From Pleurocapsales cyanobacterium LEGE 10410 (lineage in GTDB: Bacteria; Cyanobacteriota; Cyanobacteriia; Cyanobacteriales; Xenococcaceae): 64,000 bases of DNA. The translations under genes were made by a program, and so were the position numbers. The notes under the pieces were generated by a model that was given only the letters and a program-made list of their open reading frames with translations, searched no databases and had not been told where the DNA came from. Below are positions 9,733-18,089 of the stretch, in pieces (positions within the stretch are counted from its first letter, which is position 1; each line of letters opens with the position of its first letter). The stretch covers positions 1-64,000 of the forward strand of contig JADEXJ010000011.1 of the NCBI GenBank assembly GCA_015207195.1, read 5' to 3'.

Positions 9733-9989
9733 TAGGTAAAAAAGTGGTGGAGATAGACAAAGGCACGTAAAGCGAAGCTTTACCAGTCGTCTTACGACGA
9801 TCTGCGCGTATGCGCTGTGCCGCATGTAGTAATGGAGTAGTGGAGTAGTAGAGTAATTTCCTCAAACACCTCACCACCTCACCATCTCAAACACCTCAAA
9901 CACCCCATAATTTAATTTTCCTTTTACAATCAATCTCTTATTACTTATTACTTATTACCTATTACTTATCTTTATCCCCGCATGGGGAC

Positions 9990-10107
9990 GAGCCATTTAA
10001 TTAACTTGTTTTAACCAGTTAACATACTGCAATATCTAAAAGCTCCTCATAAATTCCTCAATTTTAATTTCTAGCTTAAGAATAGAACATCAATATTATT
10101 CAACTCA
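9990..10107 (+). repeat. duplicated 118 bp promoter block, copy 1
   Basis: It aligns without gaps to 16961-17078 with about 10 mismatches counted by eye (about 91 percent identity). Both copies contain GCTCCTCATAAATTCCTCAA and each lies upstream of a different gene: the P-type ATPase here, the AhpD-like gene in copy 2. Upstream of both are TTATTACCTATTAC runs. Confidence 0.85.
10045..10077 (+). promoter_or_regulatory. CCTCA-box promoter for P-type ATPase and antiporter
   Basis: Half-sites CCTCA lie at 10045-10049 and 10056-10060; the -10 candidate TAGCTT is at 10072-10077, again 12 bases after the second half-site. The ATPase ATG is 180 bases further on, leaving a long leader. Site 2 of 10. 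Confidence 0.72.
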
Positions 10108-10256
10108 AGATCTATTTTCAAGCGCAGTCTAATATATCCAATCTCGTTTGAGGAAACTTCAAAATCTCGATCGCCCGCATTCCTTCGAGCTAAAAGCTGA
10201 TAGCTGAAAACTAGCTAATCCTTAGCTTGGTCTACCAGGAGCAAAAACTGCTAAAA

Positions 10257-13061
10257 ATGAATACAAAATACTTCCAAAATAAAAAATTATCGGAAAATTC
10301 TCGATCGGGAGTTTTCACCCATAACTCTTTAGACCGAGAATGGGAACGTCTGTCTGTGTCAGAGGTAGTTGCTACTTTTAACAGTAATTTAACCACAGGA
10401 CTAACCCAACCCGAAGTAGCCGAGCGTCAAGAACGTTTTGGCGCGAATCAATTAACTCCCCCAAAAAAAACTAGTGCTTGGATGCGATTTTTACAACAGT
10501 TTAATCAACCTCTGTTGTACATCTTGATTGGGGCAGGAATAGTCACTTTGTTCTTACGAGAGTGGGTAGATTCAGGGGTAATCTTTGGCGTAGTTTTAAT
10601 TAATGCGATCGTTGGCTACATTCAAGAAGCTAAGGCTGAAAAAGCAATGGAAGCCTTAGCCAAGTCGATGGTAACTAAGACCAGGGTAATTCGCGATCGT
10701 CAACCACGGCGACTAGCTTCTGGTTCACTCGTACCTGGAGATCTTGTTTGTTTGGAAGCTGGAGATAAAGTTCCAGCAGATTTGCGCTTGCTCCAGTGCA
10801 AACACTTGCAAATCAACGAGTCTGCCCTCACGGGAGAATCTGTCCCAGTAAATAAAGACAGTAAACCCCTAAAAAAAGCGACCTCCCTAGCCGATCGCCT
10901 TAATATGGCTTATGCGGGTACGATTGTCACCGCAGGGCAAGGAAAAGGAATCGTAGTGGCGATCGCCGAGGCTACCGAAACGGGTAAAATTTCTACCCTG
11001 ATGGAGCAACAAACTAATTTAACCTCTCCCATCGTGCGGAAATTAGAGAAGTTTAGCTGGCAACTGCTGTATGTTTTCCTCGGATTAGCCACACTAATTA
11101 TTGTCGTGGGATTAGGACAAGGAAAATCTTGGATAGAAATGTTTGAGGCTGCCGTTGCTATGGCAGTTAGTGGAATTCCCGAACAACTTCCTCCGTTAGT
11201 AACGATTATTCTTGCCGTTGGAGTTTCTCGCATGGCTAGCCGTCATGCCATTATTCGTAGACTACCAGCCGTAGAAACTTTGGGGAGTGCCACAGTTATT
11301 TGCTCTGATAAAACAGGGACGCTCACCGAAAACCAAATGACCGTTGAAGAGATTTATGCAGGGGGACAGCACTATCGGGTTACGGGAAAGGGGTATAGCA
11401 TTGAGGGTGAAATTTTACAGGATAACCAGTCAATTGTGATTGAACCCGATCGAGAACTGCTGGAGTGTTTGCGGTGCGGATTACTGTGTAATGACTCACA
11501 TCTCCAAGTACGAGACGGGCGAGCGACAATTGTGGGAGATCCCACTGAAGGAGCAATGATTGTCGTGGCTCACAAAGCCCGAATGCACCATGCTACTTTA
11601 GAACAGAAATTACCGCGAATAGATGCGATCCCCTTTGCCTCAGAACATCAGTATATGGCAACTCTTCATCGAAACCCCAAAGGAGACAAAATCATCTACG
11701 TCAAAGGCTCTACTGAAGCGATTCTGAGTCGCTGCGATCTAGGTAAGGATAACGGAAGAACGGCAGTTGAGGCGCGAGTCATTGAATCTATAGCCGAACA
11801 GATGGCTGAACGAGGATTGCGGGTGCTAGCCTTGGCTAAAAAAACCGTTGACTCTCAACTTAACCATTTAGAGCGAAAACAGATCGATCGCGGTTTAACT
11901 TTTTTAGGCTTACAAGGAATGATCGACCCGCCTCGGCAAGAAGCTATTCGGGCAGTAGCAGCCTGTCAGACGGCGGGAATTGGGGTCAAAATGATCACTG
12001 GCGACCATGCGGTAACAGCTAGTGCGATCGCCCGTATGCTAAACCTAAGCCCAGGAAAAATACAGGCACTCACAGGCAAAGCTTTAGAACAAATAAGCGA
12101 TCGAGAATTACAAAATACTGTAGAAGACACTATGGTATTTGCAAGAGTCGCACCGCAGCAAAAACTGCGCTTAATTTCCGCACTGCAAGCCAAAGGCGAA
12201 ATTGTCGCCATGACGGGAGATGGGGTGAATGATGCTCCAGCCCTCAAACAAGCCGATATTGGCATTGCGATGGGCAAAAGTGGTACGGAAGTAGCCAAAG
12301 AGGCTGCTGATATTATCCTCACTGACGACAATTTTGCTTCGATTGAAGCTGCGGTGGAAGAAGGGCGAACGGTTTATCTCAATCTGCGAAAGGCGATCGC
12401 TTTTGTTCTCCCAGTCAATGGCGGAGAGGCACTAACGATTTTAGCTGCGGTACTCTTAGGAACTGTACTGCCAATTTTACCCCTGCAAATCCTCTGGGTA
12501 AATATGGTCAGTTCTTCTTCTTTGTCGATTCCCTTAGCTTTTGAACCGCAGCCGAAAAACTTGATGCGATCGCCACCCCGTCAGCCCAATGAACCCCTGC
12601 TTACAAGTAGTATCCTCTGGCGGATTGTGGTAATTTCCTTGTTTAATTGGACAGCTACCTTTGGCATATTTGAATGGATAGCAGTGAGTACGGGAGAAGA
12701 AGCCCTCGCTCGTACTATGGCAGTGCAAACCCTAGTAGCAGCAGAAATTTTTTATTTGCTCTGTATCAGCCGTTTTATTCCCTCTCTCTGGGCTAGAGTA
12801 CGCGATCGAAGAAAAGCGATACAGCGCGGTCTTGGGGGTTTCCCCCATGAGCGACTGTATCAAGAAGCGATCGCTTATGCCCCTGGAATCGGGATTATCT
12901 GCATTGTAGTTTTACAAATACTCTTCAGTCAGTTACCCGTGATGAACGCTTTATTTGAAACTGTTCCCCTCAGCTTAACCCAGTGGCTGATGTGTCTGGG
13001 TGCAGGCTTACCCGTGGTGATTTTTGCCCTGCTTTTAAAACGCTTCAAGCCCCTGAGCTAA
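10257..13061 (+). CDS. cation-translocating P-type ATPase (type II)
   Basis: This is a plasma-membrane ATPase of the Ca2+/H+/Na+ type II group. The ATG at 10257 is preferred over a TTG at 10227. It has the N-terminal cation-ATPase domain, the actuator motif LTGESVP, phosphorylation site D351 in DKTGTLTENQMT, nucleotide-domain VKGSTEAIL, and hinge GDGVNDAPALKQADIG. Ten membrane helices are likely. Ion-site motifs depart from classical Ca2+ pumps: the M4 PEGLP is IPEQLPP and the M6 segment reads WVNMVSSSSLSIPLAFEP where SERCA has VNLVTDG. The ion is therefore uncertain. M. tuberculosis CtpF in the DosR regulon is a related type II pump. It is followed 46 bp later by a Na+/H+ antiporter. Confidence 0.93.
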   Translation: MNTKYFQNKKLSENSRSGVFTHNSLDREWERLSVSEVVATFNSNLTTGLTQPEVAERQERFGANQLTPPKKTSAWMRFLQQFNQPLLYILIGAGIVTLFLREWVDSGVIFGVVLINAIVGYIQEAKAEKAMEALAKSMVTKTRVIRDRQPRRLASGSLVPGDLVCLEAGDKVPADLRLLQCKHLQINESALTGESVPVNKDSKPLKKATSLADRLNMAYAGTIVTAGQGKGIVVAIAEATETGKISTLMEQQTNLTSPIVRKLEKFSWQLLYVFLGLATLIIVVGLGQGKSWIEMFEAAVAMAVSGIPEQLPPLVTIILAVGVSRMASRHAIIRRLPAVETLGSATVICSDKTGTLTENQMTVEEIYAGGQHYRVTGKGYSIEGEILQDNQSIVIEPDRELLECLRCGLLCNDSHLQVRDGRATIVGDPTEGAMIVVAHKARMHHATLEQKLPRIDAIPFASEHQYMATLHRNPKGDKIIYVKGSTEAILSRCDLGKDNGRTAVEARVIESIAEQMAERGLRVLALAKKTVDSQLNHLERKQIDRGLTFLGLQGMIDPPRQEAIRAVAACQTAGIGVKMITGDHAVTASAIARMLNLSPGKIQALTGKALEQISDRELQNTVEDTMVFARVAPQQKLRLISALQAKGEIVAMTGDGVNDAPALKQADIGIAMGKSGTEVAKEAADIILTDDNFASIEAAVEEGRTVYLNLRKAIAFVLPVNGGEALTILAAVLLGTVLPILPLQILWVNMVSSSSLSIPLAFEPQPKNLMRSPPRQPNEPLLTSSILWRIVVISLFNWTATFGIFEWIAVSTGEEALARTMAVQTLVAAEIFYLLCISRFIPSLWARVRDRRKAIQRGLGGFPHERLYQEAIAYAPGIGIICIVVLQILFSQLPVMNALFETVPLSLTQWLMCLGAGLPVVIFALLLKRFKPLS

Positions 13062-13107
13062 ATTTATCTGTTTGGTTATTGATAAACTAGCTTTGCCAAC
13101 TTATGCG

Positions 13108-14658
13108 ATGAATGTTTCCTCTTTAGTCCAAATTCTCGTTATTCTCTTGCTGATTGCTACTGGCGTAGGTCTTTTGTCGCGACGGTTGGGAATTCCTTAT
13201 GTCACGGGGTTAGTTTTAGCAGGTTTACCGATTACAGAGATATTATCCCATCGCATTGGTTTAGAACCTTCGTTGGTTTTGAATCTTTTTCTGCCAATTC
13301 TAATTTTTGAAGCTGCTATTAATACAGATATTAGTCGCTTACGAAGCACGTTTAAACCAATTGCACTTCTGGCTGTACCTGGAACGGTGTTTTCTTTCGC
13401 TGTTATCGCTGTTTTGCTGAGATATGGATTGGGAATGAACTGGATTTCCTCGCTGTTTATCGGAACGTGTCTGGCAAATACCGATACGGTATCGATAATA
13501 GCTGTTTTTAAGCAGATACCTGTTCCTTCAAGGCTTTCTACCATTGTTGAAGGAGAAACTTTGTTTAACGATGCTGCTGCCTTAGTTTTGTTTAACCTAG
13601 TTTTGACGGTATATAAAACAGGTTCGCTCACGTTTTCTGAGGGATTACGGGAACTGTTATTTATTGCTCTGGGTGGCAGTATCGTTGGGTTAGTCTTAGG
13701 CTACTTGAGCCTACCTATATTTAATCGTTTAGACGATCCTCTTAGTAGTCTGTTATTAACGGTTGCAGTGTCATTAGGAATCTTTCAGGTAGGGCAATTT
13801 CTCGGTGTATCGGGGGCTGTAGCTGTAGTCATGGCTGGATTAATTTTCGGGAATCTAGGGCTTTCTCAGACTATTTCGGCTTCCGATCGGCTTGTACTGC
13901 TAAGTTTCTGGGAATACGCTAGCTTTGGTGTCAATACATTCATTTTTCTGCTTATTGGCATAGAAATTATGCCTATGGAGCTTTGGAACATTTTGCCAGC
14001 AATTCTGTTTGTCGTTTTAGCTTATCAACTGGGACGTGTTCTTTCAGTTTATCTGCTGTTATTGGGGCTACCCTGGTTCGATCGCCCAATCCCCTTACGC
14101 TGGCAGCACGTTCTGTTTTTAGGTAACATCAAAGGCTCGCTTTCAATGGCATTGGCTCTCAGTCTTCCTCTGGCTTTACCAGGACGAGAACAAATTATTA
14201 CTTTGGTTTTTGGTGCGGTATTTTTTTCTTTGGTAGGACAGGGACTAAGTTTACCTTGGCTAGTTAAACGGCTGAAATTATCTAACCTTTCTCGATCCCG
14301 TCAAAAGATTCAAGAATGGCAAGCTCAGTTGATGGCAGCAAAAGCAGCCCAGGATGAATTAGACAGTCTCCTCAAGTCAGGAGTGTTACCCAAGGCGGTC
14401 TATGAAGAAATGCGCTCGGCTTATCAGGTACGAGTAGCAGGGGCAGAAAAGGCATTACGTAACATTTATAATACTCGTTCGGCTTGGAGCGATCGTGATA
14501 ACGATTTGACCAAACTCGATGCCATTTGTCGTCGCTTACTGTTAGCAGAGAAAATCGCACTCAACGAGGCGATGCAGAAACGAATCCTCTCAGAAACAAT
14601 TGTGCGATCGCATTTGCAAACTATTGACGAACAGTTGTTACGGTTAAAAGATGATTAG
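13108..14658 (+). CDS. Na+/H+ antiporter, CPA1/NhaP type
   Basis: This membrane antiporter exchanges Na+ (or K+) for H+. ATG 13108 gives the hydrophobic start MNVSSLVQILVIL; a TTG at 13072 is less likely. About 12 hydrophobic segments cover residues 1-390, with conserved ANTDTVS and EGETLFNDAAALVLF, the CPA1 motif containing the ND pair. A charged cytosolic tail of about 125 residues follows. It lies 46 bp after the P-type ATPase on the same strand and probably shares its CCTCA-box promoter, making a two-gene ion-homeostasis operon. Confidence 0.9.
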   Translation: MNVSSLVQILVILLLIATGVGLLSRRLGIPYVTGLVLAGLPITEILSHRIGLEPSLVLNLFLPILIFEAAINTDISRLRSTFKPIALLAVPGTVFSFAVIAVLLRYGLGMNWISSLFIGTCLANTDTVSIIAVFKQIPVPSRLSTIVEGETLFNDAAALVLFNLVLTVYKTGSLTFSEGLRELLFIALGGSIVGLVLGYLSLPIFNRLDDPLSSLLLTVAVSLGIFQVGQFLGVSGAVAVVMAGLIFGNLGLSQTISASDRLVLLSFWEYASFGVNTFIFLLIGIEIMPMELWNILPAILFVVLAYQLGRVLSVYLLLLGLPWFDRPIPLRWQHVLFLGNIKGSLSMALALSLPLALPGREQIITLVFGAVFFSLVGQGLSLPWLVKRLKLSNLSRSRQKIQEWQAQLMAAKAAQDELDSLLKSGVLPKAVYEEMRSAYQVRVAGAEKALRNIYNTRSAWSDRDNDLTKLDAICRRLLLAEKIALNEAMQKRILSETIVRSHLQTIDEQLLRLKDD

Positions 14659-14688
14659 CGATCGAGGGACAATTGGCTATACTGACCG

Positions 14689-15240
14689 CTAGTTACTTCG
14701 ACTTTTAATAACTTTACCAGGACTAACAAAAGAAATTCCTTGTTGATAACCACTACCAATCATAACTGCCTCAATTATGGGTTCGCTCACGGTTGTTTGG
14801 GCGACCCACTCGACAATAAAATTCGCTCCCGAACCGCCACTATTATCAGTGGTATTGACAAAAAAATCTGTAGAACCTAAAGCAGCAATCTCAATGGGAC
14901 TCTCTAGATAATTTCTAACCAACTTACCATTCTCGTCATAATATTTTACCGAGGTAATAACGATCGCCTGGTTGAGATCGGTGTTGCGAAGACTGAGAGT
15001 AGCAGCTAAATCGAAAATCTTTTTTTCATCCTGATGATAAATGTGGGAGTAGATGGGGACATAAATAGTTTGTCCCATTGCTACCTGGAAATTTTCGTCC
15101 AAAGCGATGGTTTTTTGAGATCGCTCTAGGCGATCGCCATTAACTCGTAACTGCGATGGATTCTCTCCTGGAGTGCAGGATGCAAGTAAAATAGCAGCAA
15201 CTGCCAGACTAAAAAGTCTATATAACTTTGTCTTAATCAT
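14689..15240 (-). CDS. DUF3124 lipoprotein
   Basis: This 183-residue exported protein begins with a lipoprotein signal peptide ending in the lipobox LLASC, so Cys22 would be lipidated. The mature part matches DUF3124 (VYVPIYSHIY, then a beta-rich domain). The function is unknown. It starts 2 bp after the TrkA gene stops and is the last gene of the universal-stress/TrkA operon, so it is probably part of the same response. Confidence 0.82.
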   Translation of the reverse strand: MIKTKLYRLFSLAVAAILLASCTPGENPSQLRVNGDRLERSQKTIALDENFQVAMGQTIYVPIYSHIYHQDEKKIFDLAATLSLRNTDLNQAIVITSVKYYDENGKLVRNYLESPIEIAALGSTDFFVNTTDNSGGSGANFIVEWVAQTTVSEPIIEAVMIGSGYQQGISFVSPGKVIKSRSN

Positions 15241-15242
15241 TT

Positions 15243-15911
15243 TCAGCCTTTAATAAAATCAATGACTTGACGTACCAATCCGATTTTAGTGACAATCAGT
15301 ACGGTTGAACCAAATGCCAAAATCGTATTGCCATTGGGAATTATCAAATCCTCGTGAGGATGAGTTTGATAGCCAATAATCAAAGAACCCGCAGGAAATC
15401 TTGAGTCTTGGGCAATTTCTGCAACACTATGACTCGCCACATAAGATTTTTTAGAAATGGTAAGCTTTAGCACTTCTATTCCTTGCTCGAAATGCATCAT
15501 TGATTCTACCTGCGGATACTCGATAGCATTGACCATTTCGGAAACTGCTAGATCGATAGTACTAATAATATGAGTAGCTCCTGTAAAAGATAAGGGTTCG
15601 GCAAAATCGCGATGGCGCATTCGAGAAATAATTTGAGGAACACCGTAATTTTTAGCTAGCGCAACCAATGCCAAATTCAAAGCATCATTTCGCAAGACGG
15701 CAGCCACCGCATCGGCTTTACGAATTCCCGCTTCTAATAACACTTCTGTTTTCACAGCACTACCTTCAAAAGTCATTACTCCAACTTGTTCGCGGGCATA
15801 GTAACAAGCTTTAGGATCGAGATCGACCACGGCAACAGTATGCCTGAGTTCTACTAGTTTCTGGGCTAAACTTAGCCCGATTAATCCTGCTCCTCCAATG
15901 AGTACGTACAT
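15243..15911 (-). CDS. TrkA-type potassium channel regulator
   Basis: This is a cytosolic RCK-type protein. Residues 1-120 form a Rossmann NAD(H)-binding domain (GGAGLIGLSLAQ, then acidic DLDPKAC). Residues 140-222 form a TrkA_C domain. Such proteins gate K+ uptake systems in response to nucleotides. No Trk/Ktr membrane subunit is encoded nearby, so it must act on a distant transporter or have another ligand role. It follows a universal stress protein gene by 32 bp. Confidence 0.88.
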   Translation of the reverse strand: MYVLIGGAGLIGLSLAQKLVELRHTVAVVDLDPKACYYAREQVGVMTFEGSAVKTEVLLEAGIRKADAVAAVLRNDALNLALVALAKNYGVPQIISRMRHRDFAEPLSFTGATHIISTIDLAVSEMVNAIEYPQVESMMHFEQGIEVLKLTISKKSYVASHSVAEIAQDSRFPAGSLIIGYQTHPHEDLIIPNGNTILAFGSTVLIVTKIGLVRQVIDFIKG

Positions 15912-15943
15912 AGCTGTTTAAAATGCTTATTAATTTTTTCCTT

Positions 15944-16591
15944 TTAGGTGAAGCCCGATCTATGCTCGCCAAAATCGACAGCTTCAATACCGCGACTGCA
16001 TCGCTTTTTGTCATTTTCAAATTTGCGATCGACTGTAAATTGTCTGGCAAGCGGATCTTTAGCATCGAGAGCGTGCAAATAAACTTTGGCATCCGCTAAT
16101 TTGTGAGAAGTATAAGAGGTCAATTCTTCATCGCCCTGAGATAATTGAAGATCGGGATTAGCAGTTTTTAGCACGATTAAAACCGAACAGGGAGCATGGT
16201 GAGTTACATAATTACTGACACTGCCCAACAACATTTCTTTGATTCCTGTCCGACCTCTACTACCTACTAAAATCAAATCTGCCGACCAGGTTTGAGCCAC
16301 GTCGCAAATATCACGTTCGGGACTACCCCAAAAAATGGACAACTCAGCATTGACTCCCACTCTTGTTGCTTCTCGAACGAGAGAGCGTAAAAATTCTAGT
16401 CTCTGCTGCAAGAATCTTTGCCACTCTTTTTCATAGGCTTTACGAACTGCTTCACCCATTAAATCTTCAATCGGTAAAATATGCAGCAGCATTAATCTAG
16501 CTCCAGTTGTTTTAGCCAAAGATACAGCAGTTTCAAAAACATCGCTGCTTTCGGTTGAAAGATCTATTGCTACCAAGATTTTATTAAACAT
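15944..16591 (-). CDS. universal stress protein A
   Basis: This is a UspA-domain protein. ATG 16591 (MFNKILVAIDLSTES) is preferred; a TTG 21 bp upstream would add MSEVIEK. The nucleotide-binding signature GSRGRTGIKEMLLGSVSNYV and the terminal strand PCSVLIV indicate the ATP-binding class. A C-terminal tail of about 65 residues after SVLIVLK is longer than usual and has no recognised motif. It leads an operon with trkA-like and DUF3124 genes. A paralogue lies at 25647-26183. Confidence 0.92.
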   Translation of the reverse strand: MFNKILVAIDLSTESSDVFETAVSLAKTTGARLMLLHILPIEDLMGEAVRKAYEKEWQRFLQQRLEFLRSLVREATRVGVNAELSIFWGSPERDICDVAQTWSADLILVGSRGRTGIKEMLLGSVSNYVTHHAPCSVLIVLKTANPDLQLSQGDEELTSYTSHKLADAKVYLHALDAKDPLARQFTVDRKFENDKKRCSRGIEAVDFGEHRSGFT

Positions 16592-16617
16592 CTTCTCAAT
16601 TACCTCACTCAAATATA

Positions 16618-16650
16618 TGTATAAACGAGTGATTTGAGGAACTTATGAGG
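16618..16650 (-). promoter_or_regulatory. CCTCA-box promoter for usp-trkA-DUF3124
   Basis: On the minus strand the half-sites CCTCA are at 16650-16646 and 16639-16635, in the sequence CCTCATAAGTTCCTCAAA. The -10 candidate TATACA is at 16623-16618. The start codon at 16591 lies 27 bases downstream. Site 3 of 10. Confidence 0.78.
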
Positions 16651-16960
16651 AAATTTTTCCGATAAAAGATCTGCAACTTTTAGAACAATAAGGAGAATAA
16701 AATTTGCTTTGGCGAATTTGCCAATTTAATCCCTTTAGAGATTGTTTGTAAAAAGAAAATTAAATTATGAGGTATTTGGAGTAGAGGGGTGTTTGGGGTA
16801 GTTTGGCTTCCCTATCTCCTCTACTTCTCTACCTCCGTCACTCCACTACTTTTGTTCGTTTTCAAGATTTGTTTTACAAACAGTTTCTTACCAGGTACTC
16901 AGCTTATATAACCGTACAAAGTTATGTTAGGACACTTATTACCTATTACCTATTACTTGC

Positions 16961-17078
16961 GAGCCATTTAATTAACTTGTCCTAACCAGTTAACATACTG
17001 CGATATCTAAAAGCTCCTCATAAATTCCTCAAGATTAACTTCTAACTTAAGAACAGAAAATCAATACTATTCAACTCA
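16961..17078 (+). repeat. duplicated 118 bp promoter block, copy 2
   Basis: This is the partner of 9990-10107, gap-free with about 10 differences. Identity is full across AAAAGCTCCTCATAAATTCC and lowest just after the second CCTCA half-site. It ends 15 bp before the AhpD-like start codon. Confidence 0.85.
17016..17048 (+). promoter_or_regulatory. CCTCA-box promoter for the AhpD-like gene
   Basis: Half-sites CCTCA lie at 17016-17020 and 17027-17031; the -10 candidate TAACTT is at 17043-17048. The start codon 17094 is 45 bases downstream. Site 4 of 10, and the paralogous copy of site 2. Confidence 0.75.
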
Positions 17079-17093
17079 ATCGAGATATTTACC

Positions 17094-17453
17094 ATGAGCC
17101 AGCCAACAAACAACACGATGACTTATCCCGAACAAACCAAACATATTAAAAAGTATACCAGTCAGATTCGTACTGCTTTACCTGAAGTAATGAAAGCTTT
17201 CTATGCCCTCGGTCAAAATGCTTCGGCTTCTGGTGCGATCAATGCTAAAACCAAAGAACTAATTGCTTTAGCTATTGGGGTAGCTACCCACTGCGATAAC
17301 TGTATCGCTTTTCATACTCAAGCAGCATTAAAGGCGGGGGCAACCAGAGAAGAAATCATGGAAACTCTCGGTGTAACTATTTACATGGGAGGCGGTCCTT
17401 CCTTAATGTATGCTGCTCATGTAGTTGAAGCCATCGAAGAGTTTGGTGGTTAA
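17094..17453 (+). CDS. AhpD-like carboxymuconolactone decarboxylase family protein
   Basis: This is a 119-residue all-helical protein of the CMD/AhpD family. The redox signature C67-D-N-C70 followed by H74 (HCDNCIAFH) matches the thiol-peroxidase-linked AhpD branch, not the true decarboxylase. AhpD-type proteins reduce peroxiredoxin partners. No peroxiredoxin gene is nearby. It stands alone behind a CCTCA-box promoter and belongs with the stress genes of this region. Confidence 0.9.
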   Translation: MSQPTNNTMTYPEQTKHIKKYTSQIRTALPEVMKAFYALGQNASASGAINAKTKELIALAIGVATHCDNCIAFHTQAALKAGATREEIMETLGVTIYMGGGPSLMYAAHVVEAIEEFGG

Positions 17454-18089
17454 GCATTTAAATACCGTTCGATATTTTTGAATTATTTTTATCACCTGAA
17501 TCGATTGGTAATATTTCTGGCTGAATTGAGCTTTGCCGATCGAGCTTTATTTCCATCCTACTTTGATTCAATACATATATACTGTTATTACGATAGCTAA
17601 CACCGCAATACTTTAGCTCATAATTCGGCTGGGATATTTGGTTTTGTGGGTTGGAAGGTAAACCTCGATCTTCTCGCGACCAGATTTGGGAAGATAGGGA
17701 GGTAGGGAGGTAGAGAGGTAGAAAGGTAGGGAAGTCCCCAAATACCCCAAATACCCCAAATACCCCATATGCGAAGCGGTATCCTTTAGGACTACCCCAA
17801 ATTACCCCAAAACCTGCGTCTTCACAGATCGATAAATGCGTAACGTCAGTTAGTAATAGTCACGTAGGCAGAGTTAGAAAAGATTTGCTGGAGATATCTT
17901 TGAAGGGGAAATCTTATTGTTGTTTTGCCTTCTTCTTTAACTTTCATCAGAAAAATCTCCTTAATAATTGTTACTTTAAGACTAGGCAAATAAATTGAAG
18001 AACTCACGAGCAAAAGCTAGCTATAGTTGTAATTAGCTAGCTTTTGCTAGCCAAACAGAGGTCTTCTAACTACCAATACCAAGTAAAAA
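17454..18089. other. repeat-rich intergenic region
   Basis: No gene is seen in about 636 bp. Bases 17690-17820 hold GGTAGGGAGGTAGAGAGG and CCCCAAATACCCCAAATACC runs. Bases 17822-17851 (CACAGATCGATAAATGCG then TAACGTCAGT) resemble 3279-3309. A strong inverted repeat lies at 18010-18047 just before mgtC. Confidence 0.65.
18010..18047 (+). other. 14 bp perfect hairpin upstream of mgtC
   Basis: Arms GCAAAAGCTAGCTA (18010-18023) and TAGCTAGCTTTTGC (18034-18047) enclose 10 bases. There is no T-run after it, so it is not a standard terminator. It ends 43 bp before the mgtC start and could act in the leader or as a protein site. Confidence 0.6.

Larger units (their letters stand above)
9733..10256. 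other. repeat-rich intergenic region before the P-type ATPase
   Basis: No gene is seen. The left half is the second repeat cassette (GTGGAGTAG runs, palindromic AGTCGTCTTACGACGA, CACCTCAAACACC runs, CCCCATAATTTAATTTT, TTATTACCTATTAC runs). The right half begins with a 118 bp block (9990-10107) that is duplicated at 16961-17078 and holds a CCTCA-box promoter. A TTTTAGC-type run follows at about 10190-10225. Confidence 0.7.
16651..17093. other. intergenic region between divergent stress genes
   Basis: Together with the promoter just to its left, this region separates the divergent usp and AhpD-like genes by about 500 bp. Its left part (16741-16850) is an inverted copy of the repeat cassette found at 6914 and 9733, recognisable by GATTGTTTGTAAAAAG and AATTAAATTATGAGG. 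Its middle has TTATTACCTATTAC runs. Its right part is the second copy of the 118 bp promoter block. No gene is supported; a 60-codon frame across the repeats is spurious. Confidence 0.7.

Noticed and set aside
10227-10256. TTG start extending the P-type ATPase by 10 codons
   Set aside because: The ATG at 10257 fits the N-terminal domain; the extension shows no conservation signal. Similar TTG extensions were rejected for the hydrolase (161), antiporter (13072), universal stress (16612), permease (39509) and quinone reductase (47480) genes.
16803-16985. 60-codon open frame on the plus strand
   Set aside because: It is made of intergenic repeat runs and the duplicated promoter block, with no ribosome binding site or homology.
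17690-17820. Regular short repeats that could look like a CRISPR array
   Set aside because: The units are 7-10 bases, tandem and without unique spacers, so this is low-complexity repeat.
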